DNA of 64,000 nucleotides. Origin: Fodinibius salsisoli. Its GTDB lineage: Bacteria; Bacteroidota; Rhodothermia; Balneolales; Balneolaceae. The translations under genes were made by a program, and so were the position numbers. This document shows positions 17,897-27,385 of this stretch, piece after piece (the stretch's first letter is position 1; each line of letters begins with the position of its first letter). Under the pieces are notes generated by a model, which saw nothing but the letters and a program-made list of their open reading frames with translations, made no database searches and was not told where the DNA came from. The DNA lies in the NCBI RefSeq assembly GCF_026229185.1, contig NZ_JAGGJA010000015.1, positions 36,365 through 100,364 of the forward strand. The letters run 5' to 3'.

Positions 17897-19468
17897 TTAG
17901 GCTACGTTTACACGCACCTTTTTTCCTTTCACACGGTTGCGGTTCATGGCGTTTATCACCTTATCCACATGCTTCCCGGGAATATCCACAAAAGAATGAC
18001 GTGGAAAGATATCGATATTACCAATCACATTCCCCGGAACCTTTGATTCGCCGGCGATGGCGCCTACCAGGTCGCCCGGATATACGTTATGCTTTTTCCC
18101 CACATTAAAAAACATCTTAATCATGGCGGAATCATCGTACTTCTTAGCGCCTTGAGCGGGTGCATCGGATGCCGATGCCGTCTCTGATGTGGCCTTTTTC
18201 AACAGGGCTGCAGCAATTTCAATGGTCGTAAAACGATCATCATCAAACGACTCTATTTGCTCGATAAATGGTCGAAGGCTTCCTTTTTCAAGGTCTTCAA
18301 CAAGTTTATCCATAACGCCGGCTACCCGAGACTGCTGTACATCAGCTACCGATGGCAAACCCAATGGATTCAATCGATTTTTGATCTGTTTCTCTATACT
18401 CCGAAGCTGTTTTTTCTTGCGCTTTGTGGTAAAGGTAATTGCCATACCTGAGCGCCCGGCACGACCGGTACGACCGATACGGTGTACATAATATTCGGGA
18501 TCTTGTGGAATATCATAATTAAAAACCGCTTCAATATCATCAATATCGAGACCGCGGGCCGCTACATCGGTGCCCACTAAAACATCAATAGCTCCACTCC
18601 GAAACTTTGACATCACACGGTCGCGTTGATTTTGATTCAGATCACCATTGATAAAGTCCGTAGCATAACCTCGCGACTGAAGTTCCCGGCTTACCTTTTC
18701 GGTCTTCCGCTTGGTGTTACAAAATACCAAAGCCAGCTTAAAATCATTGATATCCATAAAGCGACCAATGGCTTCCGTTCGGACGGAATCTCTTACTTCG
18801 ACAGCATACTGCTCAATATTAGGAGCTGTCACCTTTTTACGTTCAATCGCAATGGTCTGCGGTTGATCCATATAACGCTTCATGATCTTGCGAATACCTC
18901 TGGACATGGTCGCAGAAAACATCACGGTTTGAACCGGTTGATCAGCATAGGAAAGAATCTGCTCCATATCGTCGCGAAATCCCATATTCAGCATTTCGTC
19001 GGCTTCATCAAAGACCACGCGTTGCAGGTGATCCAATTTCAGTGTACCTCGTCGTAAATGATCGATGGTACGTCCAGGGGTACCCACTACAATATGTGCA
19101 CCGCGTTTTAGGGCTTTAATCTGTCGACCAATTGACTGTCCGCCATATACCGGCAATACATGCAATCCATCCAGATGTTTTCCAATTTTAATAAGTTCTC
19201 CGGTTACCTGTATCGCCAGCTCGCGCGTGGGACACATGATAATGGTCTGTACTTCTGAAACACTAACATCCGTCTGCTGTACAACCGGAATACCAAAAGC
19301 AGCCGTTTTACCCGTCCCCGTTTGGGCTTGTCCTACGACATCCCTTTTGTTTAAAAGAGTGGGAATACATTTTGCCTGTACCGGCGTTGGTTCTTCAAAA
19401 CCCATATCTGTGAGTCCCTGAAGAATAGTATCGCTGAGATTAAGCTCAGCAAAAGTTGAATCTGTCAT
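17897..19468 (-). CDS. deaD: DEAD-box RNA helicase with DbpA-type RNA-binding domain
   Basis: The 523-residue ATP-dependent RNA helicase has the Q motif (FEEPTPVQAKCIP) and motif I AQTGTGKT. It also has PTRELA, TPGR, motif II DEAD (FDEADEMLNMGF), motif III SAT, VGTDVAARGLDID and motif VI HRIGRTGRAGRSG. After a linker rich in Ala/Ser, residues ~445-520 form a DbpA-like RRM domain (MIKMFFNVGKKHNVYPGDLV), as in CsdA/DeaD. Expected roles are ribosome assembly and cold-adapted RNA unwinding. A 239-bp leader with pairing potential separates it from the next gene upstream, as seen for cold-regulated helicases; that regulation is inference. Confidence 0.92.
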   Translation of the reverse strand: MTDSTFAELNLSDTILQGLTDMGFEEPTPVQAKCIPTLLNKRDVVGQAQTGTGKTAAFGIPVVQQTDVSVSEVQTIIMCPTRELAIQVTGELIKIGKHLDGLHVLPVYGGQSIGRQIKALKRGAHIVVGTPGRTIDHLRRGTLKLDHLQRVVFDEADEMLNMGFRDDMEQILSYADQPVQTVMFSATMSRGIRKIMKRYMDQPQTIAIERKKVTAPNIEQYAVEVRDSVRTEAIGRFMDINDFKLALVFCNTKRKTEKVSRELQSRGYATDFINGDLNQNQRDRVMSKFRSGAIDVLVGTDVAARGLDIDDIEAVFNYDIPQDPEYYVHRIGRTGRAGRSGMAITFTTKRKKKQLRSIEKQIKNRLNPLGLPSVADVQQSRVAGVMDKLVEDLEKGSLRPFIEQIESFDDDRFTTIEIAAALLKKATSETASASDAPAQGAKKYDDSAMIKMFFNVGKKHNVYPGDLVGAIAGESKVPGNVIGNIDIFPRHSFVDIPGKHVDKVINAMNRNRVKGKKVRVNVA

Positions 19469-19707
19469 AAATAAAGTAGTAATTAAAGTTTATACGTACC
19501 TGACGCCACAAGCTGTACTTTGGGTACCAGCCTAAAATGCTGCCTCCTAAAACCGCACATCACGAGAGGCGCCGACAGACCTGAGAAAGGGATGTAAGAA
19601 CCTGTTTAAAAACGAAGAATAGGTAGGAATCACGTAACACCAGAGCGGGAAGATACGGATAATAACCGCCAATACATATAATTAAATTATGAGCTGCCTA
19701 AAACCCT

Positions 19708-20622
19708 TTATTCATTGGCGGGGAGGCTGGCACTTTGCACCTCCAGATCTTGCTTTTTTTCTTTCTCCACGCGGGCCTGTTCGGCAGGACTTGCAAAAAG
19801 GATAAACAGATACTCTTTCCATCCATCAGCTTTCTTTAGATCCTTCCAGATATCGATAAATTCATGAAAAACCAGGTAAATAGGATTGTAAGATTCCGGT
19901 GGTTTAGTGATGCCGTAGTTGGGCGTTCCCAACTCGGGCTGGAAGGTACCAAACATACGATCCCAGATGATAAACGTAGATCCATAGTTTTTATCCAGGT
20001 AATGATCATCTTTGGCGTGGTGTACCCGGTGGTGCGAGGGAGTCGTAAAGAAGTACTCAATAGGTCGGGGCAACTTATCGATCAGCTCCGTATGGATCCA
20101 GAACTGATACAAGACCGCAATCTGGTGACAAATGAAAAACACCACGGGATGAAAACCTGCCATTGCTACGGGCAAGAAGAAAATAACTTTAAAGCCCTGC
20201 ACCCACGAAAGGCGGAACGAAACCGAAAAATTATACTGCTCCGATGAATGGTGTGGGACGTGCGTAGCCCACCAAATACGCTGCTCGTGGGCAATACGGT
20301 GAGCCCAGTATCGACAAAAATCCAAGAAAATAAAACAGAGCGGAAAAGACCACCAGGTGTACGGAATGCGCCAGGGCATCATGTTGTAAAAAAGCAGGAT
20401 CAGGGCAAAGATACTGATCTTTGTCAGTGAACTTACGATGATATTGCCAATACCTATAGCCGTGGACGCCCAGAAATCTTTACTATCATATAAGTCCCAT
20501 TTCCGCCAGGCACTGATGCCCCATTCAATGAAAACCAGTGCAAACATAACGGGCGCCGCATAAATGATGATTGGCGGCAGCCCCATATTGATAAGTTCAT
20601 CAACCGTGATTAATTCAGGCAC
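19708..20622 (-). CDS. Sterol desaturase / fatty acid hydroxylase family protein
   Basis: The 304-residue membrane di-iron enzyme has about four to five TM segments. The His clusters of the family are HRIAHE, HVPHHSSEQYN and HRVHHAKDDHYLDKNYG. It should hydroxylate or desaturate a lipid alkyl chain with O2. The annotated start is a GTG (MPELITVDELINMG); an internal Met at residue 13 is the next option. It lies upstream of the helicase gene on the same strand but 239 bp away. Confidence 0.85.
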   Translation of the reverse strand: MPELITVDELINMGLPPIIIYAAPVMFALVFIEWGISAWRKWDLYDSKDFWASTAIGIGNIIVSSLTKISIFALILLFYNMMPWRIPYTWWSFPLCFIFLDFCRYWAHRIAHEQRIWWATHVPHHSSEQYNFSVSFRLSWVQGFKVIFFLPVAMAGFHPVVFFICHQIAVLYQFWIHTELIDKLPRPIEYFFTTPSHHRVHHAKDDHYLDKNYGSTFIIWDRMFGTFQPELGTPNYGITKPPESYNPIYLVFHEFIDIWKDLKKADGWKEYLFILFASPAEQARVEKEKKQDLEVQSASLPANE

Positions 20623-20799
20623 AATAATTTCTCATATTCAATAATTAATGTTGACAACATAGAACTTCTGCATGAGAAACTAAAACAATCTTATACTTAA
20701 TGATTGGAAATATATGTTCCACTTTCAGGATTAGCCTCTTCCTTTTTTGAAGAAATCGCAAAACCCAAAAAAATCACCTTGGGTTACCAATAAAGAAGA

Positions 20800-21945
20800 T
20801 CACGAATTTCCTTTCTCCCGGATAAAATCAAGCCCCACAACCATAAGAAGACCAATCAACATGCCCCACATACCACTTGCAAAATGGGCTGTTCTGGCTC
20901 CCTCTACCGTTATATATGGAATGTAAGGATCACTTTTGATAAGCTTTTGTTTGACCGTCTCAATCTCCACTTTTTTGAGCCTGTTTAATTCCGCCTGTGG
21001 ATTTATCACCTTACCCAATCGCTCAAACTCAGGCTGATTTTTATTGGGTCCGTTTTTCCTCAGCTCTTGTGCTCGTGGATTTTCGTAGGCCACTACGTCT
21101 TGCTTGCTCACAATCTCAGCGTAGGTTCGATCCTGGTATGGCCATATCACATACAACGAACCAATTAAGAAGCCGATCAACAGGGCCAATGTTTTAGCTT
21201 CATAACGATTTAGCAGCCACGAAAGAACCCGGGAGAAGAGTGCAAGTCCAACAACCGCTCCTAATCCAAACGGTATCAGCGTCATTAAGCTACTAACCGT
21301 ATTGGGGGTGCCCAGCTTACCGATTTCAGATAGGACGAAATCGTATTTTCGCAAAATAAGCAGGATATACGAACCAGAAATACCGGGCAAAATCATGGCA
21401 CAAATGGCGATAGATCCGCTGAAAAAGATAAATAACGGGGATTCCGACGTTGCTGTCGGCACTAAGGTCACGAGCCAAAAACCAATGAGCGTGCCTATTA
21501 TAATCATGAGCCCGTGTGCCCAGTTAAAGCCCTCAATGGCTTTGGCCAGGATGACAATGGAACCCACGATCAATCCAAAAAACAATCCATAAATGAGTTC
21601 CGGATCGGTGAACATATAAATCTGGAGAGGCACAATACGTGTAAAGAAGAACACTGCGCAGGCCATGCCCGACAGCAGCAACAGCATAAATTTCCACTCT
21701 ACGCCCCGCAGTGCTGCCGACCATTTGAAGGTGATCAGTCGTTTGATGAATGAAAAGTCAAAGCTCCGGATGGCGTTAATGAGTCGTGCATAAATGCCGA
21801 CAATGAGCGCCATGGTTCCACCACTGACGCCCGGCACGATATCGGCTGAGCCCATTAAGAAACCTTTGATCATTAAAAATGGAGCCTCTTTCCAGGAAGT
21901 GGCTTTTTGCTGCTCGTCTGTTGATGCTTGCTCAGTCTTATTCAA
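20800..21945 (-). CDS. DUF368 polyprenyl-phosphate transporter (PopT family)
   Basis: The 381-residue polytopic protein has the DUF368 signatures GSADIVPGVSGGTMALIVGI near the N-terminus and MILPGISGSYILLILRKYDF in the second inverted-topology repeat. DUF368 (PopT) proteins recycle undecaprenyl phosphate from the outer to the inner leaflet for peptidoglycan and O-antigen synthesis. A periplasmic or cytosolic insertion of ~75 residues (about 285-355) is longer than usual and rich in charged helices. An in-frame stop just upstream forces a TTG start at 21945, or else the ATG at residue 25 (MIKGFLMGSAD); the latter gives a more typical N-terminus. Confidence 0.85.
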   Translation of the reverse strand: MNKTEQASTDEQQKATSWKEAPFLMIKGFLMGSADIVPGVSGGTMALIVGIYARLINAIRSFDFSFIKRLITFKWSAALRGVEWKFMLLLLSGMACAVFFFTRIVPLQIYMFTDPELIYGLFFGLIVGSIVILAKAIEGFNWAHGLMIIIGTLIGFWLVTLVPTATSESPLFIFFSGSIAICAMILPGISGSYILLILRKYDFVLSEIGKLGTPNTVSSLMTLIPFGLGAVVGLALFSRVLSWLLNRYEAKTLALLIGFLIGSLYVIWPYQDRTYAEIVSKQDVVAYENPRAQELRKNGPNKNQPEFERLGKVINPQAELNRLKKVEIETVKQKLIKSDPYIPYITVEGARTAHFASGMWGMLIGLLMVVGLDFIREKGNS

Positions 21946-22037
21946 TCGAGAAGTGAAAATTAAGAATTAAAAATTGCGTCTTTTGCTACCCAAAAATATT
22001 AGCTATGTTTCAATCTTTCATTGATCATTTTTAATTC

Positions 22038-22706
22038 TTACTCTTTCCAGCCCTTCTCGCCGATAAGTGGCACAAACTTAAAATCGCTGTAGTGTTCCTC
22101 TTCGTATTCATCTTCTCGTATCTTGATGATGCGAACCATCTCCTGTCGCTCTTCATTGCCCACCGGTACAACCAAGCGGCCATTTACATTCAGCTGATGA
22201 ATCAGATCATCCGGTACCACCGGAGCCCCTGCCGTTACTACAATAGCGTCATAAGGTGCGTAGGCCGACCAGCCTTTGGTTCCATCTCCCAACTTGGCCT
22301 GTACCGAGTAGCCCAGCTCCCGAAGTGTAGAACGGGCCTTTTCATAGAGTTTTTTATGCCGTTCAACGGTATAAACCTGAGCACCAAGCTCACAGAGAAT
22401 GGCTGCTTGGTATCCAGAGCCGGTGCCAATTTCCAACACTTTCTCCCCGGGTTTTGCCTCCAAAAGCTCTGTTTGCCGGGCAACAGTGAAAGGCTGAGAA
22501 ATAGTCTGTTTCTTTCCAATAGGCAGAGCCGTATCTTTATAAGCTCGATTTTGCAGAGCGGTATCTACAAAAACATGTCGTGGCACTATACTGAAAGCAG
22601 AAAGAACACGCGCATCTTTGATGCCTTTACTTTTTAGCTTTTCAACAAGCCCTTTACGGCGTTGCTTAAATTTAGGATTATGTGCTCCGGAGCCCCAATT
22701 TAACAT
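22038..22706 (-). CDS. pcm: Protein-L-isoaspartate O-methyltransferase
   Basis: The 222-residue SAM-dependent methyltransferase repairs isoaspartyl residues. Family motifs are VPRHVFVD, GKKQTISQPFTVARQTELL (the Pcm pre-motif), SAM motif I VLEIGTGSGYQAAIL, and DAIVVTAGAPVVPDDLIHQL. The C-terminal region retains RLVVPVG. I start at the ATG at 22706 (MLNWGSG), though a TTG four codons upstream is also open. It is followed on the same strand by the DUF368 gene, 92 bp away. Confidence 0.92.
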   Translation of the reverse strand: MLNWGSGAHNPKFKQRRKGLVEKLKSKGIKDARVLSAFSIVPRHVFVDTALQNRAYKDTALPIGKKQTISQPFTVARQTELLEAKPGEKVLEIGTGSGYQAAILCELGAQVYTVERHKKLYEKARSTLRELGYSVQAKLGDGTKGWSAYAPYDAIVVTAGAPVVPDDLIHQLNVNGRLVVPVGNEERQEMVRIIKIREDEYEEEHYSDFKFVPLIGEKGWKE

Positions 22707-22816
22707 ACTCAAAACCAATTACTCTTACGATCATTTGCAGTTATTCTATAACATAAGGAACTTGAGGGAATAAAAATGATTTTAATCTACATCATCAAGC
22801 AAATAAATATTATCTC

Positions 22817-25800
22817 ATGAAGGCTTTCTTGAAAATTATCGGCGGCTTTTTTGCACTGTTGGTCGTCATCATTGTTGGACTAAATCTCTATTTTACCAAC
22901 GATCGGCTCCAAAATATGTTGATGCCCTACCTTAACGAGGCTGTAGGACGTCCCGTAGAAGTGGAATCAATGTCGGTTACCTTTTTCAGTACCTTCCCCC
23001 AGCCCGGCGTAGAAATCAATAAGCTTTCTATTCCAGCAGAAACAGAGGAGGATACGCTTATATCCCTGGATCGGATGGTCGCGGGCGTTGACCTCTTTTC
23101 GCTATTCGCTGAAAATATCAATTTCTCAGAAATAGAGCTCAACCGGCCTCAGTTTACCTACAAAGTATTTGCCGACAGCACCACGAATTTGGATTTCCTG
23201 CTGGAGCAAGAGGAGACAGATACTACCGCTTCTGAAAGCTATAATATCAATATTCCCTACTTTCAGATCACCGAAGGTCACTTTGGATACCAGGATTTTA
23301 CCTCCAATACCTCGGCAGCCCTCCATGATTTAAATGGCGATCTTTCGCTGAATTATGCAGATTCTATCCGCAGCAGTATTGATATGGAGGTCCAGCAGGT
23401 ATCTGCCACGGTCGACAGCACCACCTATTTGGATGGCCTTCCCCTCAGCCTTACAGAGGAATCGATCTTCTATCCGGATGATGAAATTATCCAGCTACGG
23501 GAAGGAACCTTTGCTATCCGCGGGCTGGAGATGGATCTTGTAGGCACGCTCAGCAATTGGAGCCAAACACTTAGCATAGATCTTCAGTTCAACTCTTCCT
23601 CCGATAATTTTGGCGATCTGCTTACCCTGCTGCCAGAAAACGAATACACCCAGGGACTGGAAACCGAAGGCTCCCTTGACCTTGGCGGCACTATAAGAGG
23701 TGCCGTTACGGAAGACGCCATCCCGAATTTTAATATCCGTATGCTGGTGCAAAACGGCTATCTAAAAGATCCGGACCTGCCTCAACCTATTGAAGATATT
23801 CGAATTTCTGCCAGCGCCACCAACGAATTGGTCACCATCGATACGCTTAATGCACTGGCCGGTGCCAACTCACTCACGGGCTCTGGCGAACTCCAACAGC
23901 CGCTGGAAGACAACGGCACCTTTAACATGGATTTCATAGCGGATGTGGACCTCTCCACGGTCAATGAATTTTATGACATCAGCGAGCTGGACCTCCAGCA
24001 ACTGGCCGGCCAACTGGATGTCAACGCTAATGCTGAGGGGCAACTCGATCAGCCTGAACAGGCTGCCTTTAATGGAAAAGCAATTCTTGCCGATGGCTTA
24101 TTGAAATACCAGGACGTGCCCAAAGCCATTACAAATATCAACGTCAATGCTTCTGGCACGCAGGACTTACTTACCATCCAAAGCCTGAGCCTGCAGGCGG
24201 CGGAAAACTCTTTCTCTGCCGAGGGACAGGTCCAGCATCTGTTGGATGAAGGCGCCCGGAGTATCAACGATATGAACACCAACCTGAATTTTGATCTCGC
24301 TACAATTAAAGAATTTTATCCCATCGATGAAGATACCCTCCGGCTGGAAGGCATGCTTACGGCTCAGGCCATCCTGGATGGGAAGGCCGATCAAATAGAA
24401 CAAGCCGTACAAAGTGGAAGCATTAACCTGAAAGACGGCTTGATAGATTATGACTCTTTTGACGCTCCCTTTCGAAACATCACTTTTGATGCGGTGCTCG
24501 AAGGTCCGCAGATGACCATCGTGGAAGGAAGTCTACAGAGCGGCGACAATAACGTTCAGGCCTCCGGTGTCATTAACAACTATATAAGTGAAAACCGCAG
24601 CCTAAACATCAAAACGGAAGGAAGCGCCAAGCTTAAAGAAATCAGTAACTATTATGATTTAGAACCCGACATAACAGACCTGAGCGGTGATGCAGATTTC
24701 AACCTTGCGGTACAAGGTCCGGCGAATGATCCTTCTGCGATGTTCTTTTCAGGAAAGCTAACGGTCAAAAACGGCAATATGGCGGGCGAATCCCTTCGCG
24801 AGCCCGTCAAAGATCTGAATGGCACCTTTAGCCTGTCTCCTGATAAAGCCTCGCTCAACAATCTAACGTTTCAGATGGGCTCTTCGGATATCGATGTTAA
24901 AGGCTCGCTGAGCAATTATATGGCGTATCTCAAAGATGAAAAGAACCGCAAAGTAACGCCAAAGCTTACCGGCCAGTATTACAGTAAATATCTTAACCTG
25001 GATGAACTCATCGACTGGAGCGATACCACCTCTACTAACTTTAACCTCGAACTGCCGGACTTAAACAGCAACGTTAGTACCCAGATAGACCAGATGAAGA
25101 TTACCGGTGTTACCATGCGGAACCTCGAAGCCAAGGCAACCTCCACGCCTAAACAAATTAACCTGACCCAAGCCAATGTGGAGCTCTTTGAAGGAAAAGC
25201 CAACGGTACGATGCTCTGGGAGATTCCGCCTAACAAGCCTTCAACCTTTAATTTCAAAGGGGCGCTGGATAGCCTTCGACTGGAATCCTTTTTTGAAGAA
25301 TATCCTATTCTTGGTAAAAACAGCCAGTTCTATAAATTCATTGCAGGAACCTTTAGTACCAGCGTTGATTATACCACAAAAATCGATACCGAACTTAATC
25401 CTCTTATTCCAACGACGCTGCTGAATGGCACTTTCGGTATGAGCGAAGCGCAGGTTCACAACCATCCGCTACAGCAAAAGCTGTCGGGTTTTACGAAGAT
25501 AAAAACTTTGCAGGACGTAGTCCTCGATCAGTGGAAAAGCTCCATCGCTATCGACAAGAATATATTGACAATTAGCGACTTGTCGCTCACCAGCAAGGAT
25601 ATCGGGCTGGAACTGAATGGTACCCAAAACCTGCAAAATGATAACATTGATTTCCAAATTTCACTCCTCCTGCCCGAACGATTTAAAAGTGATATTGCTT
25701 CTGCCATAACCAGCCAGGCCGCCAATGCCTTAACGCGCGACAACAATACGATTATGGTACCTTTGCGGGTTACCGGCAACTATAGCAATCCTAAAGTTCA

Positions 25801-25942
25801 GCCCGACCAGACCGTCATCCAGCCAATCGTTAAAAAATATCTGAAAAATAAAGCTGGTAATGCCATTAAAAACTTGTTCGGCGGAGATAAAAAAGAGAGT
25901 AATCCCGATACTACCCAAACAGATACGACAACCAGTAATTAA
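22817..25942 (+). CDS. AsmA-like envelope protein, 1041 residues
   Basis: The protein has a single N-terminal TM anchor (about 5-27: IIGGFFALLVVIIVGLNLYF). It has the AsmA N-terminal motif with VGRPVEVESMSVTFFSTFPQ, then many repeats of beta-strand-rich groove domains. These are recognisable by recurring ..LTASGELQ/GSLSNY.. phrases, with an AsmA-like C-terminal domain (about 850-1000). AsmA-superfamily proteins (TamB, YhdP, AsmA) form periplasm-spanning lipid-transfer grooves between inner and outer membranes. The gene is monocistronic and followed by a strong terminator at 25963. Confidence 0.85.
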   Translation: MKAFLKIIGGFFALLVVIIVGLNLYFTNDRLQNMLMPYLNEAVGRPVEVESMSVTFFSTFPQPGVEINKLSIPAETEEDTLISLDRMVAGVDLFSLFAENINFSEIELNRPQFTYKVFADSTTNLDFLLEQEETDTTASESYNINIPYFQITEGHFGYQDFTSNTSAALHDLNGDLSLNYADSIRSSIDMEVQQVSATVDSTTYLDGLPLSLTEESIFYPDDEIIQLREGTFAIRGLEMDLVGTLSNWSQTLSIDLQFNSSSDNFGDLLTLLPENEYTQGLETEGSLDLGGTIRGAVTEDAIPNFNIRMLVQNGYLKDPDLPQPIEDIRISASATNELVTIDTLNALAGANSLTGSGELQQPLEDNGTFNMDFIADVDLSTVNEFYDISELDLQQLAGQLDVNANAEGQLDQPEQAAFNGKAILADGLLKYQDVPKAITNINVNASGTQDLLTIQSLSLQAAENSFSAEGQVQHLLDEGARSINDMNTNLNFDLATIKEFYPIDEDTLRLEGMLTAQAILDGKADQIEQAVQSGSINLKDGLIDYDSFDAPFRNITFDAVLEGPQMTIVEGSLQSGDNNVQASGVINNYISENRSLNIKTEGSAKLKEISNYYDLEPDITDLSGDADFNLAVQGPANDPSAMFFSGKLTVKNGNMAGESLREPVKDLNGTFSLSPDKASLNNLTFQMGSSDIDVKGSLSNYMAYLKDEKNRKVTPKLTGQYYSKYLNLDELIDWSDTTSTNFNLELPDLNSNVSTQIDQMKITGVTMRNLEAKATSTPKQINLTQANVELFEGKANGTMLWEIPPNKPSTFNFKGALDSLRLESFFEEYPILGKNSQFYKFIAGTFSTSVDYTTKIDTELNPLIPTTLLNGTFGMSEAQVHNHPLQQKLSGFTKIKTLQDVVLDQWKSSIAIDKNILTISDLSLTSKDIGLELNGTQNLQNDNIDFQISLLLPERFKSDIASAITSQAANALTRDNNTIMVPLRVTGNYSNPKVQPDQTVIQPIVKKYLKNKAGNAIKNLFGGDKKESNPDTTQTDTTTSN

Positions 25943-25962
25943 GCTGTCTATCTTTATTAAGA

Positions 25963-25994
25963 AAAAGGCGCCATAAAAATTTATGGCGCCTTTT
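25963..25994. terminator. Strong terminator after AsmA-like gene
   Basis: Fifteen-base-pair stem AAAAGGCGCCATAAA/TTTATGGCGCCTTTT with a tiny loop. A and T tracts on both sides allow use by both convergent genes. Confidence 0.85.
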
Positions 25995-26021
25995 ATACCC
26001 TTTGTCTTCAGCTGCTAATGG

Positions 26022-27146
26022 CTATGGATAGTTACTTCGCGCATACGAAATAAGGGCTGATAGACCTGGTCCACCACCAAACTCATTATCGCCTGAGGTA
26101 TTAAAAGCCGGACTGCTTGACTCTGCACTTTGCACACCTACTACTCTCGGCCATCCTTCGCCATCCCACCAGCCCCAAACAGGGCCACCGGAATGACCGC
26201 CTGTGATATCATTGAAGTGCCCAAGCACATATCCATCTTGTCCGGATGTTGACTCAGAACTTACTGAAGATATAGCACATTCTCCTTCATATGCCGGTCG
26301 CTGAGTACTCGTAAGATCACCGGGATAACCCATATGCTGCCAGACATCCAAATCATCCCAGGAATCCGAATAAGTGCGATACCCCGGATAGCCCACCCGG
26401 TTGCCAACATAGTCGTTCATCACAAGTACCACATAATCAAAGGCCGTCTCTAAATCTGACAATCCGCCTTGCGCTTTATTCCAGTAGATGACCCTTGTAG
26501 CATAAAATTCTCCCCAGGGACCATTGCTATTGTAATAGCCCGGCGAAAATTTTACCCATCCTGCGCCACCACCGCTTTGCCAGTTAATACAATGGCTGGC
26601 TGTGAGTACCAGGCGGGGACCGATAGTACAGCCCGTACAGGCACCTGAGGCTGTCCAAACCCGCCCCACAGTTCGCCAGGGAAAGCTGGTATCCTGATAA
26701 ATATACCGCTCATCCGTGCCAAAGACATTTGTGGGAAGATCTTCGTCTTTTCTTCGGCGTCTCATTTGCTCGGCTATCTCCAGGTCTATTTTTGATTTCT
26801 CCGGAAAGTATCTGGCCGGTGCCGTAGCCTGTCGCTGCCCGATAATAGACTCAACATCGCCAAACTCCTTAAGGCAGCTCTTGCCCAGCGGTGTTACCGG
26901 AATATTTGGTACCGGCGTCGGTTTAACAAGTTGCTCTTTTTCATACTCAATACGTTTACTCTCCAGTTCAGCAACCACATTATAAACTCCGGGTTGCTCC
27001 CAATTACGCTCCAGGCGAGGTATAGTCCCCTCGGGCAAAGCAAACGTTTTAAGATTTACTTTCTCAAACTGATGCGATAGCTCTTCTGGCTTATCAAAGC
27101 TACGCTCTTTCAGTTCTTCAATTCTAAGTGGATCTTTCGATTTCAT
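26022..27146 (-). CDS. Trypsin-fold (V8/glutamyl-endopeptidase-like) serine protease
   Basis: The 374-residue protein has a chymotrypsin-fold domain at about 155-374. Its catalytic triad is H185 (TASHC), D237 (AFDYVVL) and S319 (GGHSGGP), with GDLTS-GEC disulphide candidates. Residues 1-150 form a polar, charged N-terminal region with no signal peptide, lipobox or TM segment (MKSKDPLRIEELKERSFDKP), probably a propeptide-like domain. The protease domain resembles secreted V8-like enzymes, so the missing export signal is odd. Either secretion uses another route or the true N-terminus differs; I see no upstream in-frame extension encoding a signal. Confidence 0.85.
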   Translation of the reverse strand: MKSKDPLRIEELKERSFDKPEELSHQFEKVNLKTFALPEGTIPRLERNWEQPGVYNVVAELESKRIEYEKEQLVKPTPVPNIPVTPLGKSCLKEFGDVESIIGQRQATAPARYFPEKSKIDLEIAEQMRRRRKDEDLPTNVFGTDERYIYQDTSFPWRTVGRVWTASGACTGCTIGPRLVLTASHCINWQSGGGAGWVKFSPGYYNSNGPWGEFYATRVIYWNKAQGGLSDLETAFDYVVLVMNDYVGNRVGYPGYRTYSDSWDDLDVWQHMGYPGDLTSTQRPAYEGECAISSVSSESTSGQDGYVLGHFNDITGGHSGGPVWGWWDGEGWPRVVGVQSAESSSPAFNTSGDNEFGGGPGLSALISYARSNYP

Positions 27147-27385
27147 AAAAACCTCTCTCTTTGTTGTTTGGATTATACTTCCTTAGCAGGAATACATAGG
27201 TAAGATCCTTTTTTTACCTAATCCTTACATATTAATTTTCCAGAGGTCCATTTTTACTTTATTTTACTTCTTATTTGGTGCCATCATCCATGCCTTTGAG
27301 TCCACACTATCAACTCTCCACGGTAAGCGTTATCTTAGCGTGCATCGATATTTTGAAATAGGCAACCGAGTATTACTCAACATTG

